Translations under genes and position numbers: made by a program | Notes under the pieces: generated by a model | Told to the model about the DNA's origin: nothing | Database searches by the model: none | Seen by the model: the letters and a program-made list of their open reading frames with translations, nothing else | Assembly: GCA_037447605.1 (NCBI GenBank) | Contig: CM074807.1 | Span: forward strand, 2,231,327 to 2,295,326 | DNA: 64,000 nt | DNA from: Zygnema circumcarinatum | Lineage: Eukaryota; Streptophyta; Zygnematophyceae; Zygnematales; Zygnemataceae | Direction of reading: 5' to 3' | Shown: piece by piece, positions 46,530 to 57,630 of the stretch | Numbering within the stretch: the first letter of the stretch is position 1 | Layout of the letters: each line of letters opens with the position of its first letter

Positions 46530-49500
46530 ATGTCTCCGCAGGAGGCCAACACTGCGTCCAGCCCGACGAGCTCGTCTGACGCGGGGACGCCGGGCCACCT
46601 GTTCCGGGACTCAGAGCGGCGGCGGGTGACGTTCGTGGAGGCTCCGCAGAAGCTTGAGCGCGTGGTTTCTGCAGAAGAATGGCAGCTGGCGGCGCACGAG
46701 CTCGACATGGACGAGCAGGAGACCCCCCTGCACCGGCAGCAGGAGCATGCCAAAGGCGAGAGGGCGGGCAAGGGCTGCTGGCGCGGCTTCAGGGCATGCT
46801 GCTCCTCTGTATGCCTCTGCCCTGCAGATTTGGAAAGCGGCAGGCAGCTGCAGGCGCAGAAGCGAAATTGGAAGTGGCAGTGGAACAGACAGCACAGCCA
46901 GGACTCGCTGGGGAGCAGGAGGGAGGAGAGGTCAGTGGGAGGGAGGCGGAGGAGAGAGATGTGGCTGCGCCAGCAGCTTGTCTCTCCCGTCCTGGTGACG
47001 CGCTTGATCATGATGGTGCGTAAATGTCAACCCTTCTAAGTTTTTGCAACTGTTGGCGCATCTATGTCACCACTTTTGGCAGTCTGCAACGGGCAGCACA
47101 GGGGATTTTTAGTGAGGGACAAACGTGAACGTGTCGACTGTGAAGGACCGAGAGTACGTACTCTTATGAAAGATGTGACGCTTTGGCGTGTCTGATGGTT
47201 TTTCCGTTTTTAGCAGCGGAGAGTGCGTTGACTAAGTTTGGTTTTCGAAGTGAAGTGTTACCTTGCTGAGGTTGGAAAAAGGCACAAAAATTGAGATTGC
47301 AAGAGAATTCTCCTTCATTTTCTTCTCATGCTCGTGTAGGGCAATGTACTGCATTGCTGATCTGAAGGGATGGATATCCTTTGGAATCCGGCGAGTCAAG
47401 ATGAATGTAGCTTACCATCCATCCGCATCCGCCACATCCATCCTGGTCCATGGCCCTTGCCAAGTTTTCGGACCTTTGTTCACTCTGAAGGCTCCTCAGC
47501 ATACGCTTGCATTTTGAATAAACCACTTAGGGTTTGTTCTAGAGAAACAGAGAAATATGCAGAGAAATCTGTCAAGCTGCATGTACCGATTTTTTTTTTT
47601 TTTTTCTTTACCTATGTAGCTCTTTCAGGCAATTTTTTCCTGGCAGATTTGTTGTTAGCAAATGCTCGGTGGAACGGCTGACTGGACGGCATAATGGCTT
47701 GCAGGTATTGCTGGTGATAGTGACGGTGGTTCTCAGCCTGGGAACTTGGTATGCCACAGGTATCGCATACAATAATGCAGTCGACTCCATTACTGGGAGG
47801 TGCGTGTTTTCTGCATGAGGCTATTTTGAGTTCGAGGCGGGGGGTCCCAGTCCTAACTTATCAACATTACCCAGTATAAGGGAGAAGCTAGCAGAGTTTT
47901 GACATCATTGAGCGGAAATGAAATGAGTGGGTGTCTTAAATACTGCGCCTAATTAGAGTATATTTGAAGCGATTTGAAGCATTTGATAAGGCGTTTGCAG
48001 CCTTAGAGAGGAGATCACGGGGAGGACGGTGGAGCAGTTTTCCCACCATCTGCAGCGCGCTCGCCACTCACCTGTTGTGTTCGCATCTGTGCTGGAAACC
48101 TTGCTCGTGAACTCCAACGCTTCCTCGTTTTCCACCCAGGAAATGTTCCGAACTGTAAGCTCCTTTTGCACTGCACCTTTTTGTGTTACCTGTTACAGCA
48201 TCGGAGTTTTAGGGTTAGAGCACCATAGTTTACTTAGTGACAGACTTATGCAAAGCCATCACTCAGAACAGCAAAAACATCCAGTGCATGCCGTTCTTGG
48301 AAAAAACCGTAGAAGAACTGGGGCATGCTCCTTTTCCTCTTTATCTTCTTGCTCATTCTTCCTTTCAACATGGTGGACATCCCCAACTCATTCTGCCACT
48401 ACCATGGGGATGAGCTGCTAAATTAACCACAAGCAGCTTGTAGTGTGAGGGGTAACTTTATATGTGCCCTAACACAGACAGTGCGACAGACAGACAGATA
48501 GTGCGATTGATTAAACGACACGCTGACATTGCAGCCCAATGTAATCAGTAATCCTGCGATTAATTTGGTGTTCCTTTCTACGCATCAACTTTCATTCATG
48601 TTCTTGTACTGTAATCAAAAGGTTAGCATTTTTCAGTTCTATATTTTTTGACTGGGTAAGGTTTAGAATTTATGGGAACAACACAGGAACACAAGTTGCA
48701 ACGCAAGTGTATGAATATCATAATCATGATACCTTGACCTTTAATGCATTAGGATATGAATAGTGTCTTTTCTGTTCAAACGATGATCCTTTCCGTTCAA
48801 ATGAACATCCCATGGTGCATTTCTGCCATCTCTAATAACCCAGTCCTAGCAGTGCAAGGCAATCATTGTTTCTAGCCGCTGGGTTCCTACTTCTGTAAAG
48901 GATCGCTTGGTGTCAGTTCCTTCATTACATGTGGCTCTGCTATTTGAAAAGTTTGTTTCATTTTCACCACGAATACCTCGGATTCTTAGACAAGTCATCG
49001 CCTCCCTCTAGACGCCCAATAGAGGGTCACTCACAGCTAGACTCTGGAGTCTGGCTAACGAATGAAGTCTGCAATCCTTCTTGGTTTTTGGTCATTCTCG
49101 CTAATGATTGCCTTTAGTCACAAATGTCGTCATGCCACCGTGGTAATATGCCCCGCAGGTTTCCCCGCTCCTATGGAACTTCTTCAGCAAAGCCATGGAG
49201 GATCTGACTTCTGTGAGCTACGCCGAGTTAGATGGGCGTTTTGTGACCTACCAGCTCAACCCTAACGGCACATACCTCGTCTTCTCTAACGAGTCCATAA
49301 CTGACGTGAATACCCTCAAATGGTATTCACAGCCGGTGGACTTGTCGTCTGGCAAGCCAACGTCGCCAGCTATTCTTATCACGAGGCAGAACGATTTTGA
49401 CCTACAGTACATTACTCCACTGCTTGCACTAGCAAAGCCCGTTGCTTGGGATCTGACAATGACTAGGCAGGGGCCCAGCCTCCTTGCTGTTCTGGAAATT

Positions 49501-52500
49501 CCAAGCACGACCATGGGAAGCCCGGGAGGTTTGGCGGCCATGGCGTCTAACATGAGCGCAGTGAACACCTTCCTACGCTGTCAGTTAGGAGCCACTATCT
49601 ACGTTGAGAACAATGCAGGGTATCTTGTGGCATCGTCTTCAAAGGTTCTAAACTATGACAATAGCACTGGGAAGGATACGCTGATCAACACAACAGCGGT
49701 GACAGACCCCACTATATCAGCGGCTGCGATGTACTTGCATGAAAAGTACGGCGGGCACTTTCTTCTTAACCAATCCATAGCTATTTCGGATGTCAGCATT
49801 AATGGAGTAAACTCCTATATAAACACGGCGCCGTTATCCATCGACAACTTGGAATTGGTGCGTCAGTCTCGCCCATGCTCTGACGCATTATTGCAATGAT
49901 GCTTAAGGCATGGTGGGCCACCGTCTGCTCAGAGCTGAGGTTGCAAATGTGACTGCTCTCCTCTCTCCTTCCCTGCAGTATGTAGTTGTTGTGGTCTCAA
50001 AGGAGAGCCTGATTGGCAGCATCAACAGCGAACGCAAGAGAGTGTTGGTGATCGAATCCCTATGCGCTGTGGGCGTTCTCCTCCTTGGTTGGGCTGTCAT
50101 CATATTCGTTACCCTCTATGTGTCCCTCCGCATGCGTCCAAAAGAGGAGCTTCTCCGCCAGCAAGAGGCCACCCAGCGAGCGCAGACCGCCTCCGAGGTG
50201 AAGAGCCAATTTCTGGCCAACATCTCACATGACCTGCGAACACCCATGGCTGGGTGCGCCTTCTCAACTCTTCTCACCTCATCCTTCCCTCTCATGCTAT
50301 GGCGGGATGTCGAGGTTGTTCGACACAGCAGTGCATGCATTGGGCTGATATCCTTGGCATCCCCTGCATGCAGAATCCTCGGGCTGCTTGACATCATGCT
50401 TTGTGACCGGCTGACTGCGGAGCAGGAGGCCAATTTGCGGCAGATGAAGTCATGTGCAGCGTCGCTGCTAGGGCTTCTCAACAACCTTCTTGACCTTGCC
50501 AAGGTGCGGTTTCAGGGATCGATCATGTATGCCTGTTGGGGATGGGGTTGATAACCGGATGTGACTTGCTGCAAAAGTGGACTCTTATGGATATGGCGAA
50601 TGGGGGAAGGCTGCAGGTGGAGGCAGGCAAGATGCAGCTGGAGGTGTTGGAGTTTGACATTGTTGGGGAGTTGGAGTCTCTAGTGGACATGTTTAGCGTG
50701 CAGGGCCTTAGCAATGGCACGGAAATCGCCCTCGATTTATCCGATGATATTGAGCGTACAGTGAAAGGAGATCCTTCGCGTGTACGGCAGGTGGGCCTCC
50801 TTGCACATTTAAGGCTTTGGAAATATTTCACAATTGAGGCCTGCACTATGTGAATGAATCCAGAGTAGGGGGGTACCTTTCTGGTTGTGAAATTTCCAAG
50901 AGTACAAAGGGCTTGGGGCATGCAGGTGTTCGCCAACCTGCTGAGCAACGCCTGCAAGTTCACAAAGGAGGGCCACGTTTTGGTCAGGGGATGGATGCAG
51001 CGCAGCCCCCCTCTCCACCTCCTTGACAGGTCTGCCTTCTCTCTCTTTTGAACTCCTACCGGCCAGGTTGGCTTTGCACATGTTTTGTCTCAAATTTTTC
51101 ATGGGACTTAGAGCGGAGGATGAAGTAACGAATGGGGACATGAAGACAACGCAGGACTCAGAGTAGAGGGAAGCACAGGGCATGACGTGAGCGGAGGTAA
51201 TCAACAGTGTTTATGCAACAAATTTGATGCAAGAAACCAGATGTGTAGCAAAGTTGCTCTCACATCATCAACATGAGCAGTGAGATAGGAGTATCAACCG
51301 TCCTTTTTTTCTTTCCTTTCTCTCTTCTATCACTCTTCGTCTTATTCAATATTGGGATGAAGAGTTCTTAGCTGAAGAATCCGCAATCCTTTAACATTGA
51401 AAAGAGCGTACGGGAAAGGACTTCTCGTCTTTCAGTGGATGTGGACTCTTGTGGTTTTGACGCATGCATGAAGAACATTGTTTTTTTTTTGTTTATTTGG
51501 ACCGAATGAGACGGTTCTGGAAACAGGAGGAAGTTCAGAGTTGAGAACGTAGATGTCGTCATAAATGAGGAATTCTAACTGCTGTTTGTCCAAATTTCAA
51601 ACTTAATCCCCATCAGCTCCTGGACTTTAATTTGACACTTTGTATCCAAAACAAAGAGCGTTAAGGAACTGTCTGCTAAACTGATTCCATAGACTCTAAA
51701 TGATAGCGTGTTTGTTTGAGAATGGCGAGTGAACGTGGAAGCAGCTTTGTAAGGTGACTAAACCATCAGGATACTAAATTTTTTATGAGAGTATCCTGCA
51801 CCAGTCACCGTGAGACGCCTGCATTGGACCCTCATGATGCACTTGAGTGCACTGGTCTCCACCATCATCTAGTCCGATCAGTGCAGTTAAGCTATCGTAG
51901 CAACTAGGACCTTCTGTAATCTCGCTGAGCACTCACAAAACTTCAGATGTCTAAGACTGGTTCGATCGATCTCCAGTTTCAAAAGAGAAATTGAAGAGTT
52001 AATGTATGCAAAAGAGAGGGCCATTCTCTCTTTAAGTCCGTTGCCAATATGCCTTTCTTACGTACAACTTCAGAAAACATTGGTTTGTTTGATTCAGCAA
52101 GCTGTTTTGTGCAAGAATCAGCAATGATGATGGCCATTTTGGAGTTTGCAACTGCAGAACTCCTCGGTATTCTGACGATTCCCGTGAATCTGACGGCAAG
52201 CGGCGGATTACCTACATCTTTGAAGTTGATGACACGGGCCCGGGAATTCCCCCTCACAAGCGTGAACTTGTCTTTGAGAAGTTTCAGCAGGCGGATCTCT
52301 CCACCACCCGCACGCATGGCGGCACAGGCAAGCCTTTCCACACACCACCTCCCTTTAAAGCAAGGCGCAGGAGTAGCCTCTTCAAGTTGAGCTGAAGGAG
52401 AAGCCACTTTCTTCATCGCAGATGTTGTATTCTGCACTCCTCCGTTTGAGTAATTGATGGGAGACTTAGAAAGCGTTTGAGATGAATGACATCGTTGTCA

Positions 52501-55500
52501 GGGGTTGGCTCTATGTAGATGGATTGAGTTGCTCCCTCGCACTCTCGTTCTCCTTTCCCCACTTCTCTCTCCCTCTCTCGTTCTCTCTCTGTCTGTCTCT
52601 GGAGAATATTCAGCTGAAACTGACAGCTATGTTTGTTGATGGGTTCGCATGACAGGCTTGGGCCTCGGCATTGTGCGATCGCTGGTAAGCCTCTTCCTCG
52701 CTCCTTCATTTCATGATGTTTGAACTCACTGCTGTCATCAAGAAGCTGTCTTATAGCTATGGCTATGTAGCTGGAGGTGGTTATTGAATGGCGTGGGTAA
52801 GGGACTGATTTTTATGGCTGCAGGTGAAGCTCATGGGAGGTGCTATAGCAGTCGTGGACAAGGAGGGTCCCGGAGCTTGCTTCCGCTTTGATCTCACGTT
52901 CGAGTGCTTGGACCAAACCTCCAAGTGGAAAAACTCTATCGTTCAACCTGAGTTCTTGCTTCCAAAGCTGAGCTCTGTGGAAGGAGGGCAGGTGAGGTGC
53001 TTTCTGCAAGTAACGCGTTACTCACATGCATCATCCGAGCCAGTAATAGATGCAACAATTGAAGAGGGAAGAAGAGGGACGATTTAATCGAACCTTTCAT
53101 GTCATCTCATTCACCCAAATCTCTTCCTGTCCTTGCTTCCTCCTCCTTCTCAGGTGCTCCTGGCTATGAAAGAGTCATCCGCAGGTGCGGTGATCGCAAC
53201 AGGATGGATGGAGCGACGTGGACTCCATGTATGGCGAGTTACACAGTGGGAAGATATCCCTCAAGCTGTGAACAGCATGGTGGCCCATCGAGCCAATGGG
53301 GCACGAGGAAGCCGCTCCTTAGTGGGTTTTTCAGCCCCCCTTGACCGCAAACCAGCCCGCGGGACCGGTCTAATGAATGCATTTTCAGGGCCCCTTCTTC
53401 ACAATGCAGCGAGTGCCTTCTCAGGGCCCCTCCTTCTCGGGGGAGGGGGGGGAGGGCAAGCAGCTCGCCTTGGGACGTCCGTGGAAGAGCCCGCACCGCG
53501 GTCGACTGGGTTGATTTCTGAGGAATTAGGGGAGCCGGCTCGGCTCATCCTGGCGATCATAGACGCTTCACTCATCCCAAATCCCTTTCAATTCCTCGCA
53601 GAGGAGCTTCACATTTTCCGAGCCAAGTGAGCATCACTTTTCTTTTTCCGAGTGTGTGATGTTTGGCCTCGCAAAAACTAGCCCTGAGTTAGGCTAGTGG
53701 GTGAGTTTTAACTTGTCTGTCTCAACTCTGACTGTAAACTTGCTTTCTGCGGTTCTGGTGTGCTGTTTTGGGGTTTGTTTACTTGCAGATTGCAGGCTCA
53801 GGGAGTGGTGATTGCTTGGCTGGTGGAGCACAACACCACAGCGGAGACGAGGCGAGCCCTTCGCCGTTCAGGGTGTGCTGTTGCGAGCAAGCCGCTCTAT
53901 GCATCGCGAATGGCTCCCCTGCTTGCGCTGGCAACTGCACGCAAGGGGATTCCACACACTTCCAGTAGTGTGGACCCTGCACGCTCACAGGGGAGCATGA
54001 CAGAGTCCTGGCAGGCAGAGACTACACAGGTGAAGATAAACTTTCTTCAAGTAAACCTTTCAGACGTCTTGCGTTAGCGCTGGAAAAAACCATTTGGGGT
54101 AGTAGTGGCCTGTAGGTAACTTATGGTAATCTTGGAGCACGAAGGTATATCATTGAACCCACAAAAGCTCATTCGTATTGTCATCTCCTTGCATGTCATT
54201 TTTCCAGAGCTTCATGCTCCCAGGTCCTGTAGAGGAAGCTGTGGAGGACAAACAGGTAGATTCTGGCCAGCGAGGTGCGGCAGAAGCTGCTTCGGAACGT
54301 AAAGGCACCCCTCCCCGTAGCCCCTCCCAAGGGCCCAAATTGAGACTTCAGAATGCGGACCCTTCCTCTGCAGCTGCCGCAGCTGGGGGAGGCTTCCGGG
54401 AGGGCCACCCTCCCGCAGGCCCTCCTGCTAATGGGGAGAGTGGGGACTCTTCGCCCTCCGGCTCTGCTGCCTTTCAGCCGCGGCCGCCTCCCACTCGTAT
54501 TCGCTCACTTTCCACGCCAAAGAAGCCGGTAAGACTCCTGGTCAATGTGTGTGGGATGAGTTGTTGGAGGCAAAGTGATGGCTGAGTGAAGAACCTCTTT
54601 TTGTTCACAACTTGCGGTAAGGAAAGTGTCAACTCTGCTGTTAACACGGGGTTTGCTAAGCATTTGTGGCCAACGCATCCGTGCATTAACCTCTTACTGA
54701 AATTGATGTGAAAGCAAATTCCTTATTCTTGAAAGGGGGGGCTGGATGCAGATTGGACCTGGGAGTCCAGTTGCCTCTTATGACCTTGCTCTGAAGGGGC
54801 TGCATGTTCTCATTGCCGAGGATACACCCCTGCTCAAGAAGGTCAGCTCTTGTCCGGTTGCTGAGAGGGAACTTTGCTTTGCGAGGCTGTTGTAAGGACA
54901 CGATTGCTGTTTTCATGAAACTGATTGAAAAAAATCAATTTGATTTAAATGACGCAAACACTTACTGCCAGATCAACGTTGTTGCTAAGACTGGGATTTT
55001 AAGACTCGCAAGAAGTTCCATGGTAAAAAAATGGTCAGAATAATCTGGAAGAGATGCAGTGGTAGTGTGAATTTACTGTCAGTGACTGGAAGACCCACGG
55101 AAAAAGTCAAACATGCAACCCGCAATGACAAGTCCTTGCTGAAAGTGGCCTCACAATTTTCTTCAATCGACGCTTTGGATGGAAAACAGGTTGCGGTGAT
55201 TCGCATGCAGAAGCTCGGCTGCACTGTTGTTGCTGTGAGTGATGGCAAGGAGGCGGCAGACTTGGTGCTTTCCTCATACAAGGCTGCAGCAGAGGGGTCA
55301 ACTGAGAAAATGTTTGACGCTATCCTGATGGACTGCCAGGTAAGTCCCCGAACCATGAAATCTTCCATGGTGCGTAGGCCCATCTGTTACTGATGTGAAG
55401 CCTATGAGGAGCAGCGCAGTTTTCTTTTATGCATTGTCCATCTGGGCTTGAACTAGAATCGCTGGTCGACATCACTACCAGATAGCTCTGTTGGTCGTCC

Positions 55501-56013
55501 CATTGGTTCTAAGTCTCTTACTAGCACCAGTTTTTGGAAGACCGTTGTCTATGCTTCCAGTCACAAGTTCTCATGCAGGAATGTGTCCTTCTGCTGCTGC
55601 AGATGCCAGTTCTGGATGGGTATGGTGCGACCCAAATGATCCGCGAGGCAGAGAAGGGCACACCTTACCACACACCCATCATCGCTCTCACAGCGCATGC
55701 CATGACGAGCGATGAGCGCAAGTGCTTGGATGCGGGCATGGACGCATACCTCACAAAGCCGATAGACCCGGCGCTTATGGCCTCCACAATCTTGAATCTG
55801 GTGAGGCCGAAAATGGGCGACGGGGACGGGAATGGCGGGAACACTTCGGAGGATGGCTCCCCTCCTATCTCTCCTTCAAACTTTGCATGCGATGACACCC
55901 CTCAGAGCACAACCACGAGAAGAGGTACTTCGGAAGTCTCAGGAGGCTCAGGGAGATTAAGACGACCTGATTCCGTTATGCAGACCAAAGAACGGTATGC
56001 AGGAAAAACATGA
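46530..56013 (+). CDS. AHK1: AHK1-like hybrid histidine kinase
   Basis: This is a membrane two-component sensor related to the plant osmosensor AHK1. Exons: 46530-47015, 47705-47799, 48001-48154, 49159-49857, 49979-50253, 50374-50503, 50617-50790, 50926-51029, 52158-52327, 52656-52684, 52824-52991, 53154-53626, 53789-54029, 54208-54528, 54752-54841, 55190-55339, 55603-56013. They total 4170 nt, 1389 residues. TM1 is at about 163-184 and TM2 at about 499-528. The loop between them carries a Cache-like WYSQPVD motif, as in AHK1, and not a CHASE domain. The phosphorylated His is residue 562 (NISHDLRTP). ATPase motifs follow: [18 protein letters not shown] and GTGLGLGI. After a degenerate receiver-like segment (SKPLYASRM) comes a true receiver with the acidic pair in IAEDTP, Asp1251 (LMDCQMP) and Lys1305 (YLTKPID). 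Intron 9 uses a GC donor. The start is uncertain because the frame is open further upstream. Confidence 0.9.
52328..52655 (+). other. AHK1: GC-AG intron inside the kinase G2 box
   Basis: The donor is ACAG|GCAAGC and no in-phase GT is available. It separates HGGT from [10 protein letters not shown], a strictly conserved ATP-binding motif, so the boundary is well fixed. The next exon is only 29 nt long; skipping it would shift the frame. Confidence 0.85.
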
Positions 56014-57630
56014 CGCTGTAAGTGATCTTATTAGGTTCCTCTCAGGTATGCAAGGAGGTCTCTTAAAATTATGTATGGCAGGTTGAGTCGATTGCACGAC
56101 CCCGTTTCTCATGAGGGGCGCGAAGGGGCGAAGTCTGCTACACAGCAGGTTGCCTCTATTAACAACCGGTAAAGAAATCAGCCCGCTGAACAGTGTGGGC
56201 TGATAGTTCATCGGTTGCCAGACTAATTTGTCAATGGCAGGAATAGAGGCTGCAGGGAATCACATAGCACACAGTGCCTGGTGGCGCCAAGTCCAAAGTC
56301 CATTATTTAGTGAAGCTTGCTTACCTTCTCCTGTAGCTCCACGCCTCTGCTCACCTTTTCAGTCAATAAATTGCTCGAGTGTACTATAGCCCGAAGCAGG
56401 CAGCGATTAGGGCGGAATGGATAAAAGAGGCTGATGCAAAGCTGCTATCATGATCCGTGACGGATTTCTGAATGCCAAGTTTTGCTTTGTATTTATTCAA
56501 GGCACTCTCCCCGCCTAATAAAAAATTCAGAAATTTCTTCCTCTGCAAAACACTTCGTGCATGCCAAGGTTGCTATCCTTCCCCTGTCACATCGGTAAAG
56601 TAACCAATTTGGCCAATTTTGGGATGTCTACACGCCAGCTCTGTTGTGATGTACCTTGAGATCGCGCCTAACGCGGGTCTTGATTTCAAGCCATTGGAGC
56701 CATTTGTTACTGGCTTCGCTTGTAGGACCTTTCGAATCCTTGGAAGGCCTGTTATGGGAAGTTGTGAAGCCTGAAGGTGAGGTGAAAGTTGTTTCATCTT
56801 GACCGATCCTCTTAGAGACTGCGGTTGTCAAAACATGCAAGAGCTGCTCAGACCAACAGTTCACCACTCACATGCCCAAAGGGCTTTCATTCTTCGTAGG
56901 CACAATTGCAGGAAATTAACTTCGCACATGCTGCGAGGAATTTTTTTGACTAAATGTGAACCTACAACCGGGGTTAATCATGGCAGGGTGATTAAAACTA
57001 GTTGACGAGCCTACAATGGAAGAAATTCATCGGATTGATAACGACTGCAGAATTCGTACGACATGGCCACAATCGCTATGTTTTTTACAAAAAAATGACC
57101 TCCATGTCTTGTTCTTTGATGTCTCAACGCCACTGGTCATGAGGGGAGCCCTTAGTCCCAACTGCCTTTGCTTCGTCGATCTGACTTTTTGGACGATAAC
57201 TTCTTCTTGCCGTCCAATCTCTTCTCATTGTCAGCTTTAGCCCTGCACCTCACATGTTTTGCAGTCAGCCAAGAACATGAATTCAATATCGAAACACTCT
57301 GCACATGCAGGATTTCTCAAAGTTAGCTGCCAGCAATCCGCAAGTAGACAAAGACGATACACAAGAAGGGCTGCAAGCCCACAAAATGACTGGGAGATGA
57401 ACATAATAGGGCGTGTCAGACTTAACAAAATCTTACGAAAAGCATTACAAAAACAGTTACGGAAGTACTCCACTACGGCGGATCGAGATGTCCCTTGAGA
57501 ACAACATAACCATTCAGAGACAAAAGCTTGCCAAAGATGGTGCAGAATAAAATAGTGCTACATCAGGAATATCTGTAATGAAAGAGACGAGCACAGGAAG
57601 CAAAGAAGACAACAAGTGCACAACTGGCAC
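56014..57630. other. Intergenic region between convergent kinase and ICT1
   Basis: These 1.6 kb contain no recognised gene. Short open frames up to 79 codons occur on both strands without motifs. A minus-strand TGTAA (57445-57449) could end the ICT1 transcript. Confidence 0.65.

Noticed and set aside
45989-47011. 340-codon minus-strand open frame
   Set aside because: It is the shadow of histidine-kinase exon 1 and the GGGC repeat; the peptide is Pro/Ser/Cys-rich and without motifs.
47705-49857. Cytokinin receptor with CHASE domain
   Set aside because: The membrane and kinase layout is similar, but the extracellular region has the Cache-like WYSQPVD motif of AHK1 and no CHASE signature.
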